A DNA stretch of 64,000 bases, taken from positions 744,001 to 808,000 of the forward strand of contig NZ_VIWX01000002.1 in the NCBI RefSeq assembly GCF_007829955.1, written 5' to 3'. Shown piece after piece: positions 26,526-34,737 of this stretch (positions are counted from its first letter, which is position 1; every line of letters begins with the position of its first letter). A program made the translations under genes and the position numbers. The stretch comes from Saccharopolyspora dendranthemae. Lineage in GTDB: Bacteria; Actinomycetota; Actinomycetes; Mycobacteriales; Pseudonocardiaceae. The notes beneath the pieces were generated by a model. The model was not told the DNA's origin. It ran no database searches and was given only the letters and a program-made list of their open reading frames with translations.

Positions 26526-27332
26526 GTGCTGCCGGAGCCGAAGCCGACGGGCGCCCAGGTCGATGTCGACCGCCCGAACTCGGCGCGGATGTACGACTAC
26601 TACCTGGGCGGCTCGACCAACTTCGCGGTCGACCGCGAAGCCGCCGAAGCCGGTCTGGAGGCCATGCCCCACGCCCGGGACTACGCGGTCGCCAACCGCG
26701 CCTTCCTGCGCCGCGCGGTGAGCTACCTGGTGCGCCAGGGCGTCGACCAGTTCATCGACCTGGGCTCGGGCATCCCGACCGTCGGCAACGTCCACGAGAT
26801 CGCGCACCAGCACAACCCGCAGGCGCGCATCGCCTACGTGGACCACGAGCCGGTGGCCGTCGCGCACGCCCGGGCGCTGCTCGGCGAGAACCCGATGGTG
26901 TCCATCGACGAGGCCGACATCCGCGATCCCGAGGCGGTGCTGGACTCCAACGGCGTCGCCAAGATCGACTTCGACCGGCCGGTGGCCGTGCTGGCGGTGG
27001 CGATCCTGCCGTTCGTGCCCGACCAGGACGAGGCCACCGCGCTGACCGCCGCCTACCGGGACATGTGCGGGCCCGGAAGCTACCTGGCCATCACCCACAT
27101 CTCGCAGCTCGCCGCCAGCGATGAGCAGGTGGTCGCCGCGGAGGAGGTCATGGCCCGCACGCCGACGCCCGTTCGCTGGCGTCCGCCGGAGGAGATCGCG
27201 GAGCTGTTCGACGGCTACGAACTCGTTCCGCCGGGCTTGGTCCCCACGCCCTCGTGGCACCCGGACCGCGTGCCGAGCGCGGACGACATCGCGCGCTCCA
27301 ACGCCTACGCCGGGATCGGCCGCCGGGTTTAA
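26526..27332 (+). CDS. DUF574-type SAM-dependent methyltransferase
   Basis: About 268 aa from GTG 26526, chosen because GGAGG lies four bases before it; GTG 26514 is possible. The family marks are clear: VDVDRPNSARMYDYYLGGSTNF at the N-terminus, LRRAVSYLVRQGVDQFIDLGSGIPT as SAM-binding motif I, YVDHEPVAVAHARALL, and the VLAVAILPFVPD strand. This group is very abundant in actinomycetes, and its substrates are unknown. It stands alone between the broken amidohydrolase and the Vms1-like gene. Confidence 0.9.
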   Translation: MLPEPKPTGAQVDVDRPNSARMYDYYLGGSTNFAVDREAAEAGLEAMPHARDYAVANRAFLRRAVSYLVRQGVDQFIDLGSGIPTVGNVHEIAHQHNPQARIAYVDHEPVAVAHARALLGENPMVSIDEADIRDPEAVLDSNGVAKIDFDRPVAVLAVAILPFVPDQDEATALTAAYRDMCGPGSYLAITHISQLAASDEQVVAAEEVMARTPTPVRWRPPEEIAELFDGYELVPPGLVPTPSWHPDRVPSADDIARSNAYAGIGRRV

Positions 27333-27410
27333 CCGGTCGCACCACCTGGGGACCCTCCGGGACACGGCCTTCGCGAAGCGGAGGCGAGTCGTGGAGCAGA
27401 ACAGGGTGAT

Positions 27411-28508
27411 GTGGCCGTGGAGATGGAATCCCTCCAGCGCGTCTACGAACGTCCCGGGCCCTTCGTGACCGCGTACCTGGACACCTCGGGGGATGCCGAA
27501 GACGCCGACAAGGCCATCGAGCTGCGTTGGCGAGCGATCCACGAGAGCCTGCGTGAACAGGGCGCCGACGACGCCACGGTGGAGGCGATCGGAGCGCACG
27601 TGCGGGAGCACCGCGCGCAGACCGGCCAGCGCGGGCAGGTGCTCGTCGGCGAAGGCGGGGACGTGGTGCTGCAGGACGAACTGCCCGAGCCGCCCACCGA
27701 CCTGCCGGCCGAGGACCAGGCCCACGTCGGCCCGCTCCCGCACCTGCTGCCTTACCTGCGGCGATGCCGGACGCGGGTGGCGTTCGTGGCCGCGGACGTG
27801 GATCACGAAGGCGCGGACCTGCTGCTCTTCCACGGACCTGGCAAGGCCGAGGAGGTCCGGGTCGACGGCGAAGCGCATCCGGTGCACAAGGCGCATTCGG
27901 GCAAGCAGGAGAACCAGCAGCGCGGGCACATGGCCGTCGAGGAGCAGTGGAAGCGCAACGCCGAGGCGGTGGCCGGTGAGATCACCGAGCGGGTCGGCAA
28001 GTTGAAGGCCGAGGCCATCGTGCTCACCGGTGAGGACCAGCAGCGCTCCATGGTGCGCTCGCTGCTGGGCGAGGCGCAGCACCTGGTGCTCGATACCGGC
28101 TCCCGGACGGAGTCGGCGGAGGACCTGCGGCACGAGGTCACGCTCAGCGTGCACGAGGCGCAGGTGGCCGATGCGGTCGAGGAGTTCCAGCGGGAGAGCG
28201 GTCGAGGCGCACGCGCGGTGGAGGGTTGGCCGGACACCGTCGACGCGCTTCGCCAGGGCCAGGTGCAGACCTTGTTGTGGACCGCTGATGACCACGCCGG
28301 TGACCTGCGCGTCGGTGCTGGTGCGACCGAACTCTCCGCCGACGAGCGGACTTTGAAGGACCTGGGCGGTGAGGGCGTCGGCGACGCGCCGGCCAGTGCC
28401 GCGGTCGTTCGGGCCCTGGCCGGGACCAGCGCGGAGTTGGTGATCACCGATCCCGGCACGGTCGATCTGACCGGCGGCATCGGCGCCGTCCTCCGCTACG
28501 CCGCGTGA
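27411..28508 (+). CDS. Vms1/eRF1-like protein (Rv2629 type)
   Basis: 365 aa. It resembles the bacterial eRF1-family proteins typified by mycobacterial Rv2629: an N-terminal [13 protein letters not shown] strand, a middle domain with [21 protein letters not shown], a glutamine-bearing loop in the [21 protein letters not shown] region, and a C-terminal L30e-like fold ending in [20 protein letters not shown]. In eukaryotes, Vms1 releases stalled peptides from tRNA. Whether this protein does so is inference: it has Q-rich, not GGQ, residues at the expected loop. GTG 27411 has AGGG upstream. Confidence 0.8.
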   Translation: MAVEMESLQRVYERPGPFVTAYLDTSGDAEDADKAIELRWRAIHESLREQGADDATVEAIGAHVREHRAQTGQRGQVLVGEGGDVVLQDELPEPPTDLPAEDQAHVGPLPHLLPYLRRCRTRVAFVAADVDHEGADLLLFHGPGKAEEVRVDGEAHPVHKAHSGKQENQQRGHMAVEEQWKRNAEAVAGEITERVGKLKAEAIVLTGEDQQRSMVRSLLGEAQHLVLDTGSRTESAEDLRHEVTLSVHEAQVADAVEEFQRESGRGARAVEGWPDTVDALRQGQVQTLLWTADDHAGDLRVGAGATELSADERTLKDLGGEGVGDAPASAAVVRALAGTSAELVITDPGTVDLTGGIGAVLRYAA

Positions 28509-28509
28509 C

Positions 28510-28528
28510 GCGGGCGAGCTGCGCCCGC
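28510..28528 (+). terminator. short hairpin after the Vms1-like gene
   Basis: GCGGGC and GCCCGC pair across a 7-base loop two bases after the stop codon; the stem is short and lacks a T-run. Confidence 0.4.
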
Positions 28529-28599
28529 CTCGGCGTGCATGTCGCGCCCGCCGGCCGGGTAGGCCGACGGGAGACCCGTGTGGGATTGGAGAACGTCCC

Positions 28600-29694
28600 G
28601 TGTCGAATGCGAATCTGAAGGCGCTCAACGATCTCGGTGTGTCGATCTGGCTGGACGATCTCTCGCGCAGGCGGATCGTCTCCGGTGGGTTCGGCGAGCT
28701 CATCGAGGGCTACGGCCTGGTCGGCGCGACCAGCAACCCGACGATCTTCGCCAACGCGCTGTCGAAGGAGTCCGAGTACGACCGGCAGTTCGAGGAGCTC
28801 GCGAAGGCGGGCACGAGCGTTGATCGCGCGGTGCGCACGATCACCACCGACGACGTTCGGGATGCTGCGGACGTGTTCCGCAACGTCTACGAGCGGACCG
28901 GTGGTGTGGACGGCCGGGTGTCGTTGGAGGTCGACCCGCGCCTGGCGCACGACACCGACAAGTCGGTGGCCGAGGCGATCGATCTGTGGAAGGCCGTGGA
29001 TCGTCCGAACCTGATGGTCAAGATCCCGGCCACGCTGGCGGGTCTGCCGGCGATCACGAAGGCGTTGGGTGAGGGCATCAGCGTGAACGTGACGCTGATC
29101 TTCTCGGTGGAGCGCTACGAGCAGGTCATGGACGCGTTCCTGGCGGGCTTGGAGCTGGCCAAGGCCAACGGCCACGATCTGGCGAGCATCGAGTCGGTGG
29201 CGTCGTTCTTCGTCTCCCGCGTGGATGCCGAGATCGACAAGCGGCTGGACGCGATGCAGGAGGGCCATCCGCTGCGCGGCAAGGCCGCGATCGCCAACGC
29301 GCGGCTGGCCTACGCCGCCTACGAGCGCGTGTTCGCCACCGACCGCTGGAACGCGCTGAAGGCCGAGGGCGCTCGGGCGCAGCGCCCGCTGTGGGCCTCG
29401 ACCGGGGTGAAGGACAAGTCCTACTCCGACACCCGCTACGTCGACGAGCTCGCCGCGCCGAACACGGTCAACACCATGCCGGAATCGACGCTGCAGGCCA
29501 CCGCCGACCACGCCGACGTGCGCGGCGACCTGGTCTCGGGCAAGGCCGCCGAGTCGCAGCAGGTCTTCGACGACCTCGCCGCGGCCGGCATCGACCTCGA
29601 CGACGTCTTCAAGCACCTGGAGACCGACGGCGTCGACAAGTTCGAGAAGTCCTGGACCGAACTGCTCGACACCGTCGCGGAACGACTCGGATAG
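28600..29694 (+). CDS. tal: transaldolase
   Basis: 364 aa, the length of actinobacterial transaldolases. The catalytic lysine is Lys141 in NLMVKIPAT; other conserved blocks are [26 protein letters not shown] and ASFFVSRVD. It transfers a dihydroxyacetone unit in the non-oxidative pentose phosphate pathway. In many actinomycetes tal lies in a tkt-tal-zwf run; here none of those partners is present in the window. GTG 28600 matches the family N-terminus. Confidence 0.95.
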   Translation: MSNANLKALNDLGVSIWLDDLSRRRIVSGGFGELIEGYGLVGATSNPTIFANALSKESEYDRQFEELAKAGTSVDRAVRTITTDDVRDAADVFRNVYERTGGVDGRVSLEVDPRLAHDTDKSVAEAIDLWKAVDRPNLMVKIPATLAGLPAITKALGEGISVNVTLIFSVERYEQVMDAFLAGLELAKANGHDLASIESVASFFVSRVDAEIDKRLDAMQEGHPLRGKAAIANARLAYAAYERVFATDRWNALKAEGARAQRPLWASTGVKDKSYSDTRYVDELAAPNTVNTMPESTLQATADHADVRGDLVSGKAAESQQVFDDLAAAGIDLDDVFKHLETDGVDKFEKSWTELLDTVAERLG

Positions 29695-29708
29695 CCGAGG
29701 AGGATCGG

Positions 29709-29966
29709 ATGTCTGACCCGGTGGACGCGTCCACGCCCAGCCCGAACGAGACCGAACCCGACCCGCAGGACCTGGAGGACCCGGCCAACCTGCAGTCGGC
29801 GGAAGACCTCGACGAGGACGAGCTCGGCACCGACCCGCTGGAGCGCGGTGTCGAGCCGCCCGAGAGCTGGTCGGCCACGACGAAGGACCGCCCCACCCCG
29901 CGCGAGGAACGCGAGGGCCGCTCGCTGGACGAGCGGATCGCCGAGGAACGCCCGGAAACCGATTGA
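29709..29966 (+). CDS. small acidic DUF5709-like protein
   Basis: 85 aa, very acidic, no membrane segment. The middle and end (LQSAEDLDEDELG-DPLERGVEPPESW, then GRSLDERIAEERPE) match what I recall of DUF5709 proteins, which are short disordered actinobacterial proteins of unknown role. ATG 29709 lies 14 bases after the transaldolase stop with GAGGAGGA upstream, so it is in the tal transcript. Confidence 0.7.
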   Translation: MSDPVDASTPSPNETEPDPQDLEDPANLQSAEDLDEDELGTDPLERGVEPPESWSATTKDRPTPREEREGRSLDERIAEERPETD

Positions 29967-29994
29967 GCGGACGGCTGTCGGTGCCGCGTGGACA

Positions 29995-30867
29995 ATGGCT
30001 GACGTGGGCGAGGACGTGGGGGAGTGGCGGTTCGTCGACGGCGGACGGCTGTTGCCCGAGGCCGTCGTCTCGGCGGTGGGCTACAGCTCGAAGCTCGAAC
30101 GGCCCTGCACGCACCGGGGTCTGCCGTCGCCGGCACTGACCCTGGTGCTGACCTTCGACGAGCCGGTCATCTCGGGTTTCGAACTCTCGGGGCAGGACTC
30201 CAGCACCAGTCACCTGGTGCTCGGCGGCCTGCACACCCGCCCCGCCTACATCTCCCAGCCGAAGGCGCAGAGTGGGATCCAGCTGGCCGTGCGCCCGCTG
30301 GCGTTGCGGCAGCTGTTCGGCGTTCCCGCGTCCGAGCTGCGGGAACAGGCGATCGACGCGCGCGACGTGTTCGGCGCGGGTGTCGAGCGGTTGCGCGAGC
30401 AGCTGGCCGATCTGCCCACGTGGCCGGAGCGCTTCGCCGCGCTCGGCGCCTACCTCCGCGAGAACACCGCCGAGGTGACCTCGGGCCCACGCCCGGACGT
30501 CGTCGAGGCGTGGAAGTGGATCGCCTGGCACCGGGGCACGGGCTCGATGAGCGCCTTGGCCCGCCACGTGCACCTGGGAGAGCGCCAGCTGACGTCGGTG
30601 TTCAAGGCCGAGCTCGGTGTGTCGCCGAAGGCGGTGTCGAGGTTGATGCGCTTCGAGCACGCGCGCCAGCGCATCGTTCGTGCCGTGAGCGCGGGTGCTC
30701 CGCTGGATCTGGCGGCGGTGGCGCACAGCTCCGGCTACTACGACCACTCGCACCTGGTGCGCGATTTCAGGCAGTACGCGGGATCGAGCCCGAGCAGCTG
30801 GATCGCGGAGGAGCTCCGAAATCTCCAAGCCGGTGCGGGGCAGCCGGCGGAAGAATTCCCGGTATGA
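29995..30867 (+). CDS. AraC family transcriptional regulator
   Basis: 290 aa. The C-terminal third is the AraC double helix-turn-helix (MSALARHVHLGERQLTSVFKAELGVSPKAVSRLMRF, then AHSSGYYDHSHLVRDF). The N-terminal 190 residues are the DUF6597-like domain typical of AraC regulators paired with glyoxalases. ATG 29995 is used. The stop overlaps the VOC gene start by four bases (ATGA), so the two are translated together and the regulator may sense what the VOC enzyme acts on. Confidence 0.88.
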   Translation: MADVGEDVGEWRFVDGGRLLPEAVVSAVGYSSKLERPCTHRGLPSPALTLVLTFDEPVISGFELSGQDSSTSHLVLGGLHTRPAYISQPKAQSGIQLAVRPLALRQLFGVPASELREQAIDARDVFGAGVERLREQLADLPTWPERFAALGAYLRENTAEVTSGPRPDVVEAWKWIAWHRGTGSMSALARHVHLGERQLTSVFKAELGVSPKAVSRLMRFEHARQRIVRAVSAGAPLDLAAVAHSSGYYDHSHLVRDFRQYAGSSPSSWIAEELRNLQAGAGQPAEEFPV

Positions 30868-31271
30868 CGACGACGAACACGAGGCCCGCACCCACCGTGT
30901 GGGGCACCCTCCAAGCACAGGACGCACCCGGACTCATCGATTTCCTGGTGAACAAGGTCGGTTTCATCAAGACCGCCGCCTATTCCGATGGAGGTCTCAT
31001 CGCTCACGCCCAGCTCGACTGGCCCGAGGGCGGCGGCATCATGCTCGGCTCGTACAAGCCCGGGCATGACTGGTCCCGCAAGCCGGGCACGGCGGGGATG
31101 TACGTGGTGACCGACGATCCCGACGCCCTCCACCAGCGGCTGCGCGCCCACGGCGTCGAGATGATCCGCGACATCGCCGACCAGGAGTACGGCAACCGCG
31201 AGTTCACCATCCGCGACCCGGAGGGCAACCTCTGGTCCTTCGGCTACTACCGAGGCGAACCGCGCCCTTGA
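30864..31271 (+). CDS. VOC family (glyoxalase-like) protein
   Basis: 135 aa, one vicinal-oxygen-chelate module pair. Beta-alpha-beta-beta-beta units are visible: LQAQDAPGLIDFLVNKVGFI and then YVVTDDPDALHQRLRAHGVEMI, ending with the metal-ligand strand FTIRDPEGNLWSFGYY. Substrate unknown. Coupled to the AraC gene and followed by a strong terminator. Confidence 0.85.
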   Translation: MTTTNTRPAPTVWGTLQAQDAPGLIDFLVNKVGFIKTAAYSDGGLIAHAQLDWPEGGGIMLGSYKPGHDWSRKPGTAGMYVVTDDPDALHQRLRAHGVEMIRDIADQEYGNREFTIRDPEGNLWSFGYYRGEPRP

Positions 31272-31292
31272 GAACCCGCGCGGTGTGCGGGG

Positions 31293-31337
31293 AAAAGGCG
31301 TCTCCACCAGCGTGATTCGTTGGTGGAGACGCCTTTT
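31293..31337. terminator. bidirectional rho-independent terminator
   Basis: 17-base perfect arms (AAAAGGCGTCTCCACCA and its complement) with an 11-base loop; the A-run and T-run give a U-tail in both directions. It separates the converging VOC and zinc-finger genes. Confidence 0.92.
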
Positions 31338-31386
31338 CATGTCCGCGCCCGTCCCGGTCGGGGGAAGGCGGACCGGGCGCGGTGGT

Positions 31387-31605
31387 CTAGCGGCTCTTGA
31401 GGCGGGAGTTGCACTCGGCGCAGGTGGGGAAGTAGATCCAGTCGACCTCGCTGGGCTGCGCCAGCGCGACGTGTTTTCCGCACACGGAATCGGCCGACGG
31501 CAGCCCGTCCCAACGCGGTCCCGGGAAGGCGTGGCGCACGCCGCCGGGCACCTTCTCGTTCGGGACGGGTAGCCAGAAGTGCCGTTGTGCCTGCTCGGTT
31601 CGCAT
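31387..31605 (-). CDS. small zinc-finger protein
   Basis: 72 aa from ATG 31605, with GAGAGGA upstream. A cysteine in DSVCGKHVA and a C-x2-C in PTCAECNSRL could bind zinc, with several histidines nearby. Small proteins of this type are often encoded next to XRE/DUF397 pairs in Pseudonocardiaceae, and here the XRE gene is divergent 120 bases away. The function is unknown. Confidence 0.7.
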   Translation of the reverse strand: MRTEQAQRHFWLPVPNEKVPGGVRHAFPGPRWDGLPSADSVCGKHVALAQPSEVDWIYFPTCAECNSRLKSR

Positions 31606-31728
31606 CCCCAGTCCTCTCGCTCGTGATCGGCTTGACTGCAAGGTAGCGAACTGCAATTGCAATTGGCGATTGCCCAAAAGGGTCATGTGCTTGATCGGCG
31701 GGTTCGGGCTGGTGCAAGATCCTGAGTC

Positions 31729-32565
31729 ATGTCGAAGACGTGGCCGGCGGTCCGGCGGGTGCAGGTCGGGTTGATGCTCCGCGCGTTGCGCGACAGGTCG
31801 GGCGTGAAGTCCAAGGAGATCAACGAGACGCTCGACTGGTACGTCGGCAAGATCCAGAAGGTCGAGTCCGGGAACCTCACGGTCTCCGCGGCCGAGGTCA
31901 ACGAGCTCATCCGCCTGTTCGGGGTCGAAGACCAGGACGAGGCCGACCGCCTCCGCGCCCTCGCCAAGGAGGCCCGCCGCCGAGACCAACCTGCCCGCGT
32001 CCCCGACTGGGCAGCAACCTACGTCGCCCTCGAAGGCGCAGCCACGGAGATCAAGTACTACGACCCCGAAGTGATTCCCCCTGTGCTGCAAACTGAACAC
32101 ACGGCGCGTGCTGCATTGTCGAACCCGCTCGACGACACGCAAGATGTCGAACCGGCTGTTGCTGAGCGAGTGCGCCGAGCTGATCGAATGCTCGCTGACG
32201 ATTCGCCACAGCTGTGGTGCGTGATCGGTGAAGCGTCGCTCTTCCGCCAGGTCGGCGGTCCTAAAGTTCTGAGAGATCAGTTGCAGCACGTGCGCAAGTT
32301 GGCGGCGCGGCCGAACATCACCCTGCAAATCCTTCCGTTCGACGTGGGGGAGCATGTTGCGCTCGGATCTGCGTGGACGCTTCTGCACCTTGAAGAACCG
32401 TCCGCCACCTTCGTTTACACCGAAGCGCTCACCAGCGGTGACTATCTCGACAAACCCGCCCACACCGACCGCTACGTGAAGGCGTTCGATACGCTGCGGA
32501 TGGTTTCAGCGTCGGACCGGGTGACGGTCGAGATGCTGGATCGGAGGATCAAAGAGCTGACCTAG
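31729..32565 (+). CDS. XRE-family helix-turn-helix protein with DUF5753
   Basis: 278 aa. Residues 10-65 form the HTH (GLMLRALRDRSGVKSKEIN, then KVESGNLTVSAAEVNELIRLF). The rest is the DUF5753 (Scr1-like) domain: VPPVLQTEHTARA-like (VIPPVLQTE), QLWCVIGEASLFRQVGG, ITLQILPFDVGEH, and a YVKAFDTLRM ending. In Streptomyces such proteins pair with a small DUF397 protein and influence development or antibiotic output. The next gene is such a DUF397 protein, 11 bases downstream. Codon use is a little less GC-biased in the middle (about 32050-32260) than its neighbours. Confidence 0.9.
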   Translation: MSKTWPAVRRVQVGLMLRALRDRSGVKSKEINETLDWYVGKIQKVESGNLTVSAAEVNELIRLFGVEDQDEADRLRALAKEARRRDQPARVPDWAATYVALEGAATEIKYYDPEVIPPVLQTEHTARAALSNPLDDTQDVEPAVAERVRRADRMLADDSPQLWCVIGEASLFRQVGGPKVLRDQLQHVRKLAARPNITLQILPFDVGEHVALGSAWTLLHLEEPSATFVYTEALTSGDYLDKPAHTDRYVKAFDTLRMVSASDRVTVEMLDRRIKELT

Positions 32566-32576
32566 GAGTGGTGACC

Positions 32577-32780
32577 ATGCCCGCGTCTCAGTCGGTCACG
32601 GGCTGGCGGAAGTCCAGTCGTAGCCAGGGGGCGCAGAACTGCGTCGAGGTCGGCCGGACCTCCGACGCCGGTGCGGCCGTGCGGGACACCAAGGACCGCG
32701 CAGCCGGTCACTTCACGACCACAGCTCCGCAGTGGCACGCGTTCGTCGCCGCCCTGAAAACCGGCCACTTCGACCGCTGA
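32577..32780 (+). CDS. DUF397 protein, partner of the XRE regulator
   Basis: 67 aa from ATG 32577, with AGGAG overlapping the XRE stop. It has the DUF397 pattern: GWRKSSRS near the start, NCVEV, VRDTKDRAAGH, and FVAALKTGHFDR at the end. These small proteins act as partners of XRE/DUF5753 regulators, either antagonist or co-effector. Confidence 0.92.
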   Translation: MPASQSVTGWRKSSRSQGAQNCVEVGRTSDAGAAVRDTKDRAAGHFTTTAPQWHAFVAALKTGHFDR

Positions 32781-32819
32781 TCAAACAGGTCGCTCCCGGC
32801 CGCTGATCGCGCTTGCCGG

Positions 32820-32850
32820 AACGCCCGTCCCGAAACCGGGGCGGGCGTTT
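32820..32850 (+). terminator. hairpin terminator after DUF397
   Basis: AACGCCCG-t-CCCG pairs with CGGG-g-CGGGCGTT across a short AAAC loop, with one G-T wobble and a TTT tail. Confidence 0.8.
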
Positions 32851-32895
32851 CCCGTCCGCGTCCGCGCTCCTCGGATGGGTGAATTCGTCGCCCGC

Positions 32896-32965
32896 TCCCA
32901 GTTTTAGTCCAAACTAGGCGGACAAAGCGGACATGATCATGGCTCGGTTTGGACTAAAACTGGGA
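32896..32965. repeat. 19-bp perfect inverted repeat with a 32-base spacer
   Basis: TCCCAGTTTTAGTCCAAAC at 32896-32914 is repeated exactly, inverted, at 32947-32965. The spacer holds ATGATCAT near its centre. The arms are AT-richer than the surroundings. It lies between the ends of two converging genes. It could be a long-loop terminator, a protein-binding pair (each arm holds a TAGT/ACTA-type half palindrome), or a small mobile-element relic; no target-site duplication is seen. Confidence 0.8.
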
Positions 32966-33021
32966 CGTGGCGACCACTCCCGGGACTCGTGCGACGCGCC
33001 CGGTCTGCCTCCGCGCTGCTC

Positions 33022-34617
33022 CTAGCCCTTCTGGACTCCGGGTTTCTGGTCTTCGACGACGTAGGTGGCGCGGGTCGTCATCGGTGCTCCCGGCTCCGTC
33101 ACGTGGGAGACGACCTGGAAGTCGCTCTGCCACCGCTGCTCGGTGACGTTGACGCGGACGTAGCCGCGCTGTGCGTTGATGAACTTCATGTGCGGGTTGG
33201 CCTCCAGCAGCCGCGCGGTCTCCTCGTTGGAATCGTCGCCGTTGCCGCCGCTGGAGATGGACGTCCCGACGAACTCGCTGGCCACCGTCGCCGAATCCGG
33301 ATCGCTGAAGTCGCGCTTGAGGTCCCACGCGTAGTTCTGGTGCCGGTCACCGGTGATCACCACGAGGTTGCGCACGCCGCTGTCCTGCGCGGCGGCGAGC
33401 AGCTGGTCGCGCTCGGCGACGTAACCGTCCCACGGGTCCATGAACACGTCGACCGCCTCGCCCGGGTCTCGGTCGGTCTGGCCCAGCGGTGCCTGGTTGC
33501 CCAGCACCTGCCACTGCGCGGCCGAGCCGGAGAACCCGTCGAGCACCCAGTCCCGCTGCTGCGCGCCGAGAAGGGTGCGGTCCGGGTCCAGGCGGTCCGA
33601 GCAGTCCGCCGAGTGCCCGTCGCCGCAGGGCTGGTCGTCCCGGTACTGCCGGGTGTCGATCATCGTGAAGTCCGCGAGGCGGCCGTAGGACAACCGGCGG
33701 TGCAGCCGCATGTCCGGCCCGGAGGGCGTCTGGGCCTGCCGCAGCGGCAAGTTCTCGTACATGGCCTGGAAAGCGGCGGCCCTGCGCCGGCGGAACTCGG
33801 CCGGGTCCTGATCGGGCTCGTCGTCGACCTGGGAGAGGTCGCCGGCCCAGTTGTTCTCGACCTCGTGGTCGTCCATCGTTACGATCCACGGGAAGCGCGC
33901 GTGCGCCCGCTGCAGCGGCTCCTCGGCCTTGTAGAGCCCGTACTGCAGGCGGTAGCGCGCGAGGTCGAAGGTCTCGGTGTGGAACTTCGGATCGGTCTCC
34001 ACGCCGCGCTTGTTGTCCTTGGTGCCGTACTCGTAGATGTAGTCGCCGAGGTGCACCACGAGGTCGAGGTCTTCCTCGGCCATGTGGTCGTAGGCGGTGA
34101 AGTAGCCGTCCTGCCACGCCTGGCACGACGCGAACGCGAAGTTCAGCTCGCTCGGGGTGGACGCGGGGTCGGGCGTGGTCCTGGTCCTGCCGACCATCGA
34201 GATGTCGTCGCCGACCCGGAAGCGGTAGAAGTACTCCCTGTCCGGTGCGAGCCCGCTGATCTCGGGGTGCACCGAGTGGCCCAGCTCGGGGGTCGCCACG
34301 ACGCTGTCCCTGCGGACGACGTCGGCGAACCGCTCGTCCGCGGCGACCTCGTACTCGACCCGGACCGGTTGGGCGGGCATCCCGCCGCTGCCGTCCTCGG
34401 CGAACGGGTCCGGAGCCAGCCGGGTCCACAGCACGACCCCGTCGGGGACGGGATCGCCGGAGGCCACGCCGAGTGCGAACGGGTTCGCGGCTGCGGCCGG
34501 GGCCGCGAACGAACTCGCGGCGCTCCACGTTCCCGTGCCCAGCAGCACGGCCGCTGAACCTGCCGCGCCGTAGCCGAGGAACCGGCGTCGGGAAACGTTA
34601 TGCGCACGCGAGCTCAT
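33022..34617 (-). CDS. phoD: alkaline phosphatase D family protein (PhoD)
   Basis: 531 aa. A twin-arginine signal (VSRRRFLGYGAAGSAAVLL) implies folded export. After an N-terminal Ig-like domain comes the PhoD catalytic region: FASCQAWQDGYFTAYDHM, VHLGDYIYEYG, TMDDHEVENNW, and VVITGDRHQNY, which carry the metal ligands (Fe and Ca in studied PhoD). It hydrolyses phosphodiesters or monoesters outside the membrane. PHO-box control is likely but I did not find a clear box upstream. Confidence 0.93.
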   Translation of the reverse strand: MSSRAHNVSRRRFLGYGAAGSAAVLLGTGTWSAASSFAAPAAAANPFALGVASGDPVPDGVVLWTRLAPDPFAEDGSGGMPAQPVRVEYEVAADERFADVVRRDSVVATPELGHSVHPEISGLAPDREYFYRFRVGDDISMVGRTRTTPDPASTPSELNFAFASCQAWQDGYFTAYDHMAEEDLDLVVHLGDYIYEYGTKDNKRGVETDPKFHTETFDLARYRLQYGLYKAEEPLQRAHARFPWIVTMDDHEVENNWAGDLSQVDDEPDQDPAEFRRRRAAAFQAMYENLPLRQAQTPSGPDMRLHRRLSYGRLADFTMIDTRQYRDDQPCGDGHSADCSDRLDPDRTLLGAQQRDWVLDGFSGSAAQWQVLGNQAPLGQTDRDPGEAVDVFMDPWDGYVAERDQLLAAAQDSGVRNLVVITGDRHQNYAWDLKRDFSDPDSATVASEFVGTSISSGGNGDDSNEETARLLEANPHMKFINAQRGYVRVNVTEQRWQSDFQVVSHVTEPGAPMTTRATYVVEDQKPGVQKG

Positions 34618-34737
34618 GGTGCCTCCACCGTTCGAGGATCGATCAACGAAGACGCATTGTTGATCCCCAACATAGATGACGAGGTTCGCGTTGGTAACCC
34701 ACAGCTGAACGGCTGGTGCGTCTTGCCAGTTGCCAGA

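Noticed and set aside
32896..32965. Insertion sequence ends
   Set aside because: The spacer is 32 bases, with no transposase and no flanking duplication.
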